DNA of 12,679 bases, taken from an uncultured Acetatifactor sp. (GTDB taxonomy: Bacteria; Bacillota; Clostridia; Lachnospirales; Lachnospiraceae). The first letter of the stretch is position 1. Each line of letters begins with the position of its first letter. The notes below the pieces were generated by a model. It ran no database searches. It saw only the letters and a program-made list of their open reading frames with translations, and was not told the origin of the DNA. The stretch is from contig CAJTLR010000029.1 of NCBI GenBank assembly GCA_910577185.1, positions 29,134 through 41,812 of the forward strand. The letters run 5' to 3'. Shown piece by piece: positions 6,606-12,654 of this stretch. The position numbers were made by a program, and so were the translations under genes.

Positions 6606-7043
6606 TCAGTACGCCTCTTCTTCCTCATCCTCATGAATGTCGGCTCTGGGCTTTTCCAGCCCCTCGATGACGATTCCGTTCTTCTGGGCATAATCCCAGA
6701 GCGCGGCGTGAATGGCCTCCTCCGCCAGAAGGGAACAGTGCACCTTTACCGCCGGCAGCCCGTCCAGCGCCTCCATTACCGCCTTGTTGGTAACCTGCAG
6801 GGCTTCCTGTATACTCTTGCCCTTCACCAGTTCCGTGGCCATGGAGCTGGTGGCAACCGCGGCTCCGCACCCAAAGGTCTTGAACTTTGCCTCCCGGATA
6901 ATCCCGTCCTGGTCAATATCCAGAAATATCCTCATAATATCGCCGCATTTTGCGTTTCCCACGGTTCCCACACCGCTGGCATCCTCTATCTCGCCTACAT
7001 TTCTGGGATTTTGAAAATGATCCATCACTTTTTCGCTATACAT
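6606..7043 (-). CDS. nifU: Fe-S cluster assembly scaffold, NifU/IscU type
   Basis: A 145-residue scaffold on which Fe-S clusters are built from sulfur delivered by the cysteine desulfurase encoded just upstream. The three cluster ligands C33 (AKCGD, with D35), C59 (TFGCGAA) and C103 (KVHCSLLAEEAI) are intact. The segment LPAVK (96-100) stands where IscU proteins carry LPPVK. The insertion found in SufU-type proteins of Bacillus is not apparent, and there is no C-terminal NFU domain, so this is the short NifU form common in clostridia. The tail is unusually acidic (HEDEEEEAY). GGGAG stands 8 nt before ATG 7043-7041. The gene follows nifS by 24 nt and is probably in the same transcript. Confidence 0.93.
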   Translation of the reverse strand: MYSEKVMDHFQNPRNVGEIEDASGVGTVGNAKCGDIMRIFLDIDQDGIIREAKFKTFGCGAAVATSSMATELVKGKSIQEALQVTNKAVMEALDGLPAVKVHCSLLAEEAIHAALWDYAQKNGIVIEGLEKPRADIHEDEEEEAY

Positions 7044-7067
7044 AACCGATTCTCCCTTTCCGGATTT

Positions 7068-8243
7068 TTACTGTTTTTGCGCTTTCACAAAGTCCTCATA
7101 CAGCGGGGACATTTCCCGCAGCCTGGACACGATCTGCTTCAGCTGGTCCACCACCGTATCCAGCTCCTCTTTTGTGTTTTCCTCCGACAGGGACAGGCGC
7201 AGGGATCCGTGGGCTTCCTCATGTTTCAGCCCGATGGCCAGAAGCACATGGGAAGGATCCAGGGAACCTGAAGTGCATGCCGAACCGCTGGAGGCACAGA
7301 TTCCTTTCATGTCCAGCATGATCAGAAGGGATTCCCCCTCTATGAACTGAAAGGAGAAACTGACATTGCCCGGAAGCCGCGTCCGGCGGTGCCCGTTGAG
7401 CCGGCAGTAAGGAATTTCCGCCTCAATCCGCTGTATCAGGTAATCCCTCAGCTCACACTCTTTCCCTGATTTTTCCGCCATCATCCCCAGCGCCCTTTTT
7501 GCGGCGGCGCCAAAACCCACAATGCCGGGGACATTTTCCGTCCCGGCCCTTCTGTTTCTCTCCTGGGCGCCTCCGTGTATCAGGGAACGGACTTTCAGTC
7601 CCGAGCGGATATACAGCATCCCCGTCCCCTTTGGCCCGTTCAGCTTGTGCGCACTGGCGCTGAGCATGTCTATCTTCATTTCCTCCACATCTATGGGAAT
7701 CTGTCCGAATGCCTGCACCGCGTCCGTGTGGAACAAGATTCCCCTCTCCCTGGCAATGGCGCCTATCTCCCTGACCGGCTCCACGGTGCCGATCTCATTG
7801 TTAGCAAACATTACACTGATCAGAATCGTGTCGGGGCGTATGGCGCCTTTCAGTTCCTCCAGGTCTACAATTCCATCCCGGTCCACATTCAAATAAGTGA
7901 CCTCATAACCGTTTTTCTCAAGATACCGGCAGGTATGGAGCACGGCGTGATGTTCCACTTTGGACGTGATGATATGCCGGCCCTTCCCGGCGTAAGCTTC
8001 CGCCGCGGCCTTCAGGGCCCAGTTGTCGGCTTCCGATCCCCCGGCGGTAAAATAAATTTCTTCCTGCTTTGCCCCGATGACGGCGGCAATGTTTCTTCTG
8101 GCTTCGTTTACGGCCTTTTTGGCCGCGGAACCCAGGGAATATATGGCACTGGGATTACCGTAATTTTCCGAAAAGTATGGCAGCATGGCCTCCACCACTT
8201 CCGGGGCGGTTTTTGTGGTAGCCGCATTATCCAGATATATCAT
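7068..8243 (-). CDS. nifS: Cysteine desulfurase, NifS/IscS type
   Basis: A 391-residue PLP enzyme that takes sulfur from cysteine, leaving alanine, and passes the persulfide to NifU. Landmarks are the N-terminal MIYLDNAATT, H98/H99 in KVEHHAVLHT, NNEIGT (149-153), H172 and D174 in LFHTDAVQ, the PLP lysine K200 in SASAHKLNGPKG, and the persulfide Cys C323 on the group I loop in SSGSACTSGSLDPSHV. The start is ATG 8243-8241, because GGAGG at 8249-8253 sits 5 nt before it. An ATG at 8255 falls on that ribosome site, and the frame stays open for over 80 further codons that are probably untranslated leader and promoter. It is the first gene of the nifS-nifU-regulator-kinase group. Sulfur for tRNA thiolation is another possible use. 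Confidence 0.95.
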   Translation of the reverse strand: MIYLDNAATTKTAPEVVEAMLPYFSENYGNPSAIYSLGSAAKKAVNEARRNIAAVIGAKQEEIYFTAGGSEADNWALKAAAEAYAGKGRHIITSKVEHHAVLHTCRYLEKNGYEVTYLNVDRDGIVDLEELKGAIRPDTILISVMFANNEIGTVEPVREIGAIARERGILFHTDAVQAFGQIPIDVEEMKIDMLSASAHKLNGPKGTGMLYIRSGLKVRSLIHGGAQERNRRAGTENVPGIVGFGAAAKRALGMMAEKSGKECELRDYLIQRIEAEIPYCRLNGHRRTRLPGNVSFSFQFIEGESLLIMLDMKGICASSGSACTSGSLDPSHVLLAIGLKHEEAHGSLRLSLSEENTKEELDTVVDQLKQIVSRLREMSPLYEDFVKAQKQ

Positions 8244-8400
8244 TTTTTCCTCCATTTCTGCGCTTTTTTGCGCATAACCGAGTTTGTGACAAGCCATATA
8301 TGGCTTTGCAGTGCACAGACACAAATCTTGTGAATACGGACCGCGGGTCTGGCGCAGACTTTCGATGGCAGACAAAAGGTCCGGCATGGCCCGAAACACC
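8244..8400 (-). promoter_or_regulatory. Structured 5' leader of nifS
   Basis: Between the predicted transcription start near 8400 and the nifS start lie about 157 nt rich in inverted repeats. A long stem pairs CGGACC (8337-8342) with GGTCCG (8378-8383) and encloses the hairpin GTCTG-GCG-CAGAC (8347-8359). A second element has the outer arms TTTGTG (8283-8288) and CACAAA (8320-8325) around a perfect palindrome AAGCCATATATGGCTT (8291-8306). A third hairpin, TGCGC-TTTTTT-GCGCA on the plus strand (8259-8274), lies just before the ribosome site. I recognise no known riboswitch or T-box core. A regulatory RNA or operator role is inference. Confidence 0.45.
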
Positions 8401-8406
8401 TTACCT

Positions 8407-8435
8407 ATTCTAACATAAACCGTCCCGGAATACAA
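8407..8435 (-). promoter_or_regulatory. Sigma-A promoter of nifS (extended -10)
   Basis: On the minus strand TTGTAT (8435-8430) and TAGAAT (8412-8407) are exactly 17 nt apart, with TG one base before the -10 (TGTTAGAAT). The -10 matches 5 of 6 bases and the -35 matches 4 of 6. This is the best sigma-A promoter in the window and would serve nifS, nifU and probably the two-component genes. Confidence 0.75.
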
Positions 8436-8454
8436 TTCAAACATTCCGGCCTCT

Positions 8455-8484
8455 GTTCTGCGGGCTTCTCCCACGGAATATAAT
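8455..8484 (+). promoter_or_regulatory. Candidate promoter of the SpoVB-type flippase gene
   Basis: TATAAT (8479-8484) is a perfect sigma-A -10, 27 nt before the start codon. The -35 region 8455-8461 (GTTCTGC) is a poor match. A sporulation sigma factor could be involved, but I see no clear consensus for one. Confidence 0.4.
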
Positions 8485-8511
8485 AGTGAAAAATGAAAGT
8501 CCAAAAACGCA

Positions 8512-9873
8512 ATGACAGCTAAGCAACATCACCCCCTGATCGTGGGAACTTTCATCCTCACCGCCACTGGTATCGTCAGCCGGCTTATCGGTTTTGTGTA
8601 CCGGATCTGGCTCTCCCGGCTGTTCGGGGAGGAGGGAATGGGCATATACCAGCTTTTGAGTCCGGTGTTATCCCTGTCTTTTTCCCTGACCGCGGCCGGA
8701 TACCAGACAGCCATCTCCAAACTGGTGGCAGAACAGAGCGCTGCCCGCAAAACCCCCTCCCTTGCCCCCCTGGCGCTGGGCCTGAGTATTTCCCTGCCTC
8801 TTTCTATCCTATGCAATATGGTCCTTTTCTTTTTCGCGGACCCCATATCCGTTTACCTGCTACGGGAGGCCCGCACCGCACCCATGCTGCGCATCCTGTC
8901 TTTTTCCGTGCCCTTCAGCGCAGTCCATTCCTGCATCAACGGATATTTTTACGGCATAAAAAAAGCCGGTATCCCTGCCGGGGCCCAGCTTCTGGAACAG
9001 ACAGCCCGGGTGGGCTGCGTATACATAGTGTCGGCCTGGGCGCTGTCCATGGGACGCGTCCCCTCTGTCAGTGTGGCCGTACTGGGACTTACTGTGGGCG
9101 AGCTGGTCTCCATGCTGCTGACAATTGCAGCCATCTGTCCCCAGAAAAAGAGAAGTTTACAGGCTGCCTCCCAGGAGGGCCTGCGGAAATTTCCGGCCCT
9201 TTCCTCCCACGCCCTATACGGCAGGCTACTCTCCATGGCGCTGCCGCTGACGGCAAACCGTATTGTTTTGAACTTTCTGCAGAGCATAGAATCCGTCTCC
9301 ATCCCTTCCCAGTTGAAACTTTACGGTTATGACGGAGCCACTGCCTTAAGCGTCTACGGCGTGCTCACAGGAATGGCAATGCCCTTTATTTTCTTCCCCA
9401 ATGCCCTGACCAGTTCCGTGGCAGTGCTTCTGCTGCCCATTATCTCGGAAAATTATGCCCTGGGAAACATGGAAATGGTCAGAAAAACCACTCTGCGCAC
9501 CGTAAAATATTGTGCCCTTATGGGATTTTGCTGTATGTGCGCTTTTGTATTTCTGGGAAAATGGGCCGGCAACACCCTGTTTCACAGCCCGCTGGCCGGG
9601 TATTTTATCACCACACTTGGTTTTATCTGTCCCTTTCTCTACCTGGACACCACGCTTTCCAGCATTCTCCAGGGACTGGGCCTCGCAGGGCATATTTTCT
9701 CCATGAATGTGGTCTGCCTGCTGATCCGCCTGGGTTTTATCTTCATCGCCGTTCCCCGCTTCGGAATCAGCGGTTATCTGTGGGGAATCCTTACGGGCCA
9801 GCTGACCCTGGGGCTGCTCTACCTGGGCTGTCTCTACCGCTTCCTGACAAAACCCCCGCGCCTGCCCGGTTAG
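8512..9873 (+). CDS. SpoVB/MurJ-type polysaccharide or lipid II flippase (MOP superfamily)
   Basis: A 453-residue polytopic membrane protein with about 12 hydrophobic segments. The N-terminal GTFILTATGIVSRLIGFVYR and LFGEEGMGIYQLLSPV are the standard signature of the SpoVB/polysaccharide-synthesis branch of the MOP flippases. SpoVB is needed for spore cortex synthesis in Bacillus subtilis; relatives move lipid-linked sugars across the membrane. The protein is somewhat shorter than B. subtilis SpoVB (about 520 residues), and clostridia carry several paralogues, so I do not assign the symbol. ATG 8512 has no strong ribosome site (only GAAAG at 8494-8498), but the signature begins within 15 residues, so this start is likely. 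It is divergent from nifS. No partner gene is cotranscribed: the next plus-strand gene is sigG, about 1.1 kb on. Confidence 0.85.
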   Translation: MTAKQHHPLIVGTFILTATGIVSRLIGFVYRIWLSRLFGEEGMGIYQLLSPVLSLSFSLTAAGYQTAISKLVAEQSAARKTPSLAPLALGLSISLPLSILCNMVLFFFADPISVYLLREARTAPMLRILSFSVPFSAVHSCINGYFYGIKKAGIPAGAQLLEQTARVGCVYIVSAWALSMGRVPSVSVAVLGLTVGELVSMLLTIAAICPQKKRSLQAASQEGLRKFPALSSHALYGRLLSMALPLTANRIVLNFLQSIESVSIPSQLKLYGYDGATALSVYGVLTGMAMPFIFFPNALTSSVAVLLLPIISENYALGNMEMVRKTTLRTVKYCALMGFCCMCAFVFLGKWAGNTLFHSPLAGYFITTLGFICPFLYLDTTLSSILQGLGLAGHIFSMNVVCLLIRLGFIFIAVPRFGISGYLWGILTGQLTLGLLYLGCLYRFLTKPPRLPG

Positions 9874-9889
9874 TTCCGGTCAGGGGTTT
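9850..9889 (+). terminator. Weak terminator-like hairpin over the flippase stop codon
   Basis: AAACCCC (9850-9856) can pair with GGGGTTT (9883-9889). Alternative inner pairs are CCTG (9861-9864) with CAGG (9881-9884) and CCGG (9866-9869) with CCGG (9876-9879). The stop codon TAG lies in the loop. The T-run after it is short (TTTGCTC), so termination is uncertain. Confidence 0.35.
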
Positions 9890-9898
9890 GCTCATCCC

Positions 9899-9989
9899 AA
9901 TCGGGTAGGGGAACGCCCCTTTCCACTACCCGACGCGCGGGGCGCCTGTTGCGTTAGCAACAAGCTTCCTTACGCGCCCCTGCGCATAA
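9899..9989. repeat. Palindromic two-hairpin repeat, copy 4 (dispersed)
   Basis: This copy lies about 6.5 kb from the tandem copies. AATC leads into hairpin A with 8-bp arms TCGGGTAG (9901-9908) and CTACCCGA (9926-9933) and an inner GGG-AACG-CCC type stem. Hairpin B has the arms GGGGCGC (9939-9945) and GCGCCCC (9974-9980) around TGTTGC-GTTA-GCAACA (9947-9962). It ends in TGCGCATAA (9981-9989), then the A-run of the nrdR terminator. It sits between the convergent flippase and nrdR genes. Confidence 0.8.
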
Positions 9990-10030
9990 GAAAAGTTGCC
10001 GCAATTGAGGTTTCCTCCACTGCGGCAGCT
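9988..10030 (-). terminator. Rho-independent terminator of nrdR
   Basis: GTTGCCGCA (9995-10003) pairs with TGCGGCAGC (10021-10029) as a 9-bp stem with one G-T pair. The loop can close further through GAGG (10007-10010) and CCTC (10014-10017). On the minus strand the stem is followed by TTTTCTTA. It lies 12-54 nt after the nrdR stop. Confidence 0.8.
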
Positions 10031-10041
10031 GCTTCTTTCCT

Positions 10042-10491
10042 TTATTCCAGCACTTTTTTCAACTCATCCATAAAAGTGTTGATATCCTTGAATTCCCTAT
10101 AGACAGACGCAAATCGCACATATGCAACCGCGTCCAGGTCCTTCAGCTTGTTCATCAAAAGTTCCCCTATCACCTGACTGGAAATCTCTTTCTCTTCCCT
10201 GCTGAAAATCTCATTCTCCACTTCGTCCACCAGCTTTGTGATATCCTGGACACTCACCGGCCGCTTATGGCAGGCCCGGATCAGGCCGCCCTCAATCTTG
10301 GAGCGGTCATAGGTCTCCCTGTTCTCATCTTTCTTGATGATGATCAGCGGAATGGTCTCAATCTTCTCGTATGTGGTAAAACGCTTCCCGCATTCATCGC
10401 ATGCTCTCCTGCGCCGGATGGAATTGTCATCCTCCGTGGGTCTTGAGTCAATCACCCTGGTATTCTCATGGCTGCAATAAGGACATTTCAT
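10042..10491 (-). CDS. nrdR: Transcriptional repressor NrdR
   Basis: A 149-residue repressor of ribonucleotide reductase genes that senses nucleotides through an ATP-cone. The zinc ribbon uses C3 and C6 (MKCPYC) and C31 and C34 (CDEC), with the usual RVIDSRPTED and IRRRR between. The ATP-cone spans about 49-139 and includes VIKKD-like IIKKDENRE and SVYREFKDI. Length is standard. The start is ATG 10491-10489: an AGGGGGGTGG site lies upstream and the zinc ribbon begins at residue 3; a longer frame to 10557 overlaps ylmC and is unlikely. It follows ylmC by 49 nt on the same strand, so the two are probably cotranscribed, and it has its own terminator. I found no convincing NrdR box in the window, so its targets are elsewhere. 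Confidence 0.96.
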   Translation of the reverse strand: MKCPYCSHENTRVIDSRPTEDDNSIRRRRACDECGKRFTTYEKIETIPLIIIKKDENRETYDRSKIEGGLIRACHKRPVSVQDITKLVDEVENEIFSREEKEISSQVIGELLMNKLKDLDAVAYVRFASVYREFKDINTFMDELKKVLE

Positions 10492-10540
10492 TTCAATCCA
10501 CCCCCCTGGCACATTCCTTTTCTCCTTTAACGTACCATAT

Positions 10541-10774
10541 TCAGCAGTGAATGTCAACGAGAATAATGTCCGGCCCTATCTGTTTAATCTGGTTGAACGG
10601 AATCACGATATCCGGTTCACAATTTATGAATCCCAGCAGTCTGTTGCATCCCGGAACCATGATCTTGCAGATACAGCCGCTGCAGGGGTCAAACTCCAGG
10701 TCACAGACCCGTCCCAGTTTCCTGCAGTCTTTCACATTGATGACATCCTTGTTTTTCAGTTCGGAATAAAGCAT
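10541..10774 (-). CDS. YlmC/YmxH family sporulation-associated protein (PRC-barrel-like)
   Basis: A 77-residue protein with the YlmC/YmxH layout: MLYSELKNKDVINV, then LGRVCDLEFD, then VPGCNRLLGF and a final VIPFNQIKQIGPDIILVDI. Members form small beta-barrels and occur in spore formers; their biochemical job is not established. It holds eight cysteines (17, 24, 31, 34, 36, 43, 52, 77), including a CxxCxC cluster at 31-36, which suggests metal binding or disulfide chemistry. The start ATG 10774-10772 is preceded by GGAAGGTG at 7 nt; the frame is open to 10969, but that part overlaps the sigG promoter and encodes no recognisable protein. It is divergent from sigG and heads a probable ylmC-nrdR operon. 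Confidence 0.88.
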   Translation of the reverse strand: MLYSELKNKDVINVKDCRKLGRVCDLEFDPCSGCICKIMVPGCNRLLGFINCEPDIVIPFNQIKQIGPDIILVDIHC

Positions 10775-10820
10775 AAAACCGCACCTTCCAAAAATCCATT
10801 CTTCCCTATTAGAAATATGC

Positions 10821-10832
10821 TGCCCCGGGGCA
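10821..10832. promoter_or_regulatory. Perfect 12-bp palindrome between ylmC and sigG
   Basis: TGCCCCGGGGCA is self-complementary over 12 bp. It sits 47 nt upstream of the ylmC start and 25 nt upstream of the sigG promoter -35. No known operator of this form comes to mind. It may be a regulator site or chance. Confidence 0.3.
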
Positions 10833-10856
10833 AATAAGAACGGGGAAAAGAAAAAA

Positions 10857-10886
10857 TGAATATTTTTCATCTTCGGGCACATACTA
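10857..10886 (+). promoter_or_regulatory. Consensus SigG promoter upstream of sigG
   Basis: TGAATA (10857-10862) and CATACTA (10880-10886) are 17 nt apart. Both hexamer and heptamer equal the published Bacillus subtilis SigG consensus (TGAATA, 17-18 nt, CATACTA). The predicted start near 10893 leaves a leader of about 75 nt. This implies SigG activates its own gene, as in Bacillus. Confidence 0.8.
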
Positions 10887-10967
10887 CCACTATAACCGCG
10901 ACAGCTCCGAAACGCATCCGGACTGTAGCCTATCATCAGGCACGGCAGTGCAGAAACGAGGATAATC

Positions 10968-11747
10968 ATGACACAGGGAAAAGTGGAAATCTGCGGCGTA
11001 AATACAGCAAAACTACCGCTTTTGAAGGCAGAGGAAAAGGAAGCCCTTTTTCAGCAGATCGAAGCCGGGGACGAGAAAGCCAGGGAAGCCTATATCGAGG
11101 GAAACCTGCGCCTGGTTTTAAGCGTTATCAAGCGCTTTGCCTCCAGCAATGAAAATGTGGATGATTTGTTCCAGATCGGATGTATCGGTCTCATCAAGGC
11201 CATCGACAACTTTGACACTTCCCTGAATGTGAAATTCTCCACTTATGCCGTACCTATGATCATCGGGGAAATCAGGCGGTTTCTGCGGGACAACAGCCAG
11301 CTGCGGGTGTCACGCTCCCTGAAGGACACTGCCTACAAGGCCATCTATGCCAGGGATTCCCTGACCAGGAAAAACCTGAAAGAGCCTTCCATGGAAGAAA
11401 TCGCCAGCGAGATCGGCATCTCCAAAGAAGATATCGCCTACGCCCTGGATGCCATCCAGAATCCCATGAGTCTGTATGAACCCATTGTCACGGACGGCGG
11501 CGACACGCTCTATGTGATGGACCAGATCAGCGACAAGAAAAACAAGGAAGAAAACTGGGTGGAACATCTCTCCCTCAGCGAAGCCATGAAACGCCTGAAT
11601 ACCAGGGAACATGAAATTATTTCCATGCGCTTTTTTGAGGGAAAAACACAGATGGAAGTAGCGGAATCCATCGGCATCTCCCAGGCCCAGGTCTCCCGCC
11701 TGGAAAAAAATGCCCTCCGCACCATGCGTTCCTACCTGACAGCCTGA
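10968..11747 (+). CDS. sigG: RNA polymerase sporulation sigma factor SigG (late forespore)
   Basis: A 259-residue sigma-70 family factor that directs late forespore transcription. The N-terminus KVEICGVNTAKLPLL (5-19) is diagnostic for SigG over SigF. Region 2 shows NLRLVLSVIKRF, DDLFQIGCIGLIKAIDNFD (65-83) and KFSTYAVPMIIGEIRRFLRDN (89-109, region 2.3/2.4). The region 4 helix-turn-helix is TQMEVAESIGISQAQVSRLEK (227-247). Length equals the family norm (260). GAGG lies 6 nt before ATG 10968. The residue aligned with Asn45 of B. subtilis SigG, needed there for binding by the anti-sigma factor CsfB, is Glu44 here. The upstream sequence carries a consensus SigG promoter. No spoIIGA or sigE, common neighbours in Firmicutes, lies upstream; ylmC-nrdR is divergent instead. 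Confidence 0.96.
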   Translation: MTQGKVEICGVNTAKLPLLKAEEKEALFQQIEAGDEKAREAYIEGNLRLVLSVIKRFASSNENVDDLFQIGCIGLIKAIDNFDTSLNVKFSTYAVPMIIGEIRRFLRDNSQLRVSRSLKDTAYKAIYARDSLTRKNLKEPSMEEIASEIGISKEDIAYALDAIQNPMSLYEPIVTDGGDTLYVMDQISDKKNKEENWVEHLSLSEAMKRLNTREHEIISMRFFEGKTQMEVAESIGISQAQVSRLEKNALRTMRSYLTA

Positions 11748-11834
11748 TTTTCCCTTTTATCCCCGCAGGAATTGGGGAAAATAGACATGCTTCCTGTTTA
11801 CATGGATATTTGTCCCATGCCGGGCTGGTCCTTG

Positions 11835-11858
11835 CCCCTCTTTGCGACGGGGTTTTTT
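11835..11858 (+). terminator. Probable terminator downstream of sigG
   Basis: CCCC (11835-11838) pairs with GGGG (11849-11852), extendable by TC with GA past a bulged C, and is followed by six T (11853-11858). It lies about 90 nt after the sigG stop and abuts the stop codon of the converging VanZ-family gene. Confidence 0.5.
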
Positions 11859-12375
11859 ACTTCCTGAAAAGGGAAATAATACGGAAAACCAGATATCCGA
11901 TAACGGTTCCCAGCGCATTGGTCAGAATATCGTCTATCTGAAAAAATCCCCTTCCCGTGACCAGCTGCAGGGTTTCAATCAGCAGGCTGGTGACCGTACC
12001 CAGAAATGCCGAACAGAAAAACCCTTTCATGGGCCTGAAAGCATATGCCCCCAGAAATCCAAAGGGAATAAATAAAAGCACATTTTCTACCACATAGGCA
12101 TTATTCCTGTCGTTAATTCCCCATGTGGAAAACAATTCCAGATCCAGCACATGACCGTTGCCGCTCTCCCTGGACAAAAATGTGATGATCAGCATCACCG
12201 CAATATAAATACAGAAGGCAACCTTCCCCCACACTGCTTCCGGTGCCTTTCCTTTCTTCTTCCACACTTTGTCCGCCACCCATAAAAGGGTAACGGAAAT
12301 AAATCCTCCCAGTATAATACCATAAGGAAGGAACCGCACCATGGACATCAAATCCCGGTATATATATTTTAACAT
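11857..12375 (-). CDS. VanZ-family membrane protein
   Basis: A 172-residue integral membrane protein with about five hydrophobic segments (near 15-34, 50-68, 95-112, 118-138 and 146-168). The VanZ signature is clear: SRESG after the second segment, VVENVLLFIPFGFLGAY (95-111) and SLLIETLQLVTGRGFFQIDD (130-149). VanZ itself gives low-level teicoplanin resistance, but most family members in gut Firmicutes are single genes of unknown role and should not be read as resistance genes. GGAG lies 8 nt before ATG 12375-12373. It follows a small unknown gene by 54 nt on the same strand and converges with sigG, with the probable terminator between. Confidence 0.88.
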   Translation of the reverse strand: MLKYIYRDLMSMVRFLPYGIILGGFISVTLLWVADKVWKKKGKAPEAVWGKVAFCIYIAVMLIITFLSRESGNGHVLDLELFSTWGINDRNNAYVVENVLLFIPFGFLGAYAFRPMKGFFCSAFLGTVTSLLIETLQLVTGRGFFQIDDILTNALGTVIGYLVFRIISLFRK

Positions 12376-12429
12376 ATGATTTTCTCCGCAGAAAAGTACC
12401 AGAGTCTGGTCAGTTTTTCGTCATTGCCA

Positions 12430-12654
12430 TTATAGTTTCTGGTTCATCCAGGCAATCGCTTCTGTCACACCTTCTTCACAAAAACCAAACTCTGCCATCT
12501 CTTTTTTCTCATCAGGTGTCTTATAAAAGTTAAACGGTTCCGGCCAGACTGTACAGCGCAGTCTTTTCTCATCCCCTTCACCGGCAACACCTTCCAGCCG
12601 GTAACGCATTCCCTGATGACATCCTGTATATTCTGTCTTCTTCAAATATTCCAT
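12430..12654 (-). CDS. Small soluble protein of unknown function, start uncertain
   Basis: A 74-residue frame from ATG 12654, charged and without membrane segments. It contains RYRLEGVAGEGDEKRLRCTVWPEPFNFY-type beta-rich sequence in its middle (about 17-44) and ends in VTEAIAWMNQKL. I do not recognise a family. No good ribosome site precedes the ATG (GAAGA about 11 nt away), and the frame stays open to the window edge at 12679, so the true protein may be longer. It lies 54 nt upstream of the VanZ-family gene on the same strand, with no terminator between, so cotranscription is likely. Confidence 0.6.
   Translation of the reverse strand: MEYLKKTEYTGCHQGMRYRLEGVAGEGDEKRLRCTVWPEPFNFYKTPDEKKEMAEFGFCEEGVTEAIAWMNQKL

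Noticed and set aside
8337..8350. GGACCGCGGGTCT in the nifS leader as a T-box core
   Set aside because: It lacks the conserved T-box sequence, no specifier stem or terminator is evident, and it is explained by local inverted repeats.
8244..8504. An 83-residue N-terminal extension of NifS from an ATG at 8504
   Set aside because: GGAGG lies 5 nt before the internal ATG, NifS proteins begin at MIYLDNAATT, and a good promoter lies within the extension.
11747..11782. 8-bp stem ATTTTCCC/GGGAAAAT right after sigG as its terminator
   Set aside because: No T-run follows; the GC stem with six T at 11835-11858 is a better candidate.
11857..12375. Glycopeptide resistance call for the VanZ-family gene
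   Set aside because: No vanHAX or vanRS genes are present and family members are common, mostly uncharacterised, in gut Firmicutes.
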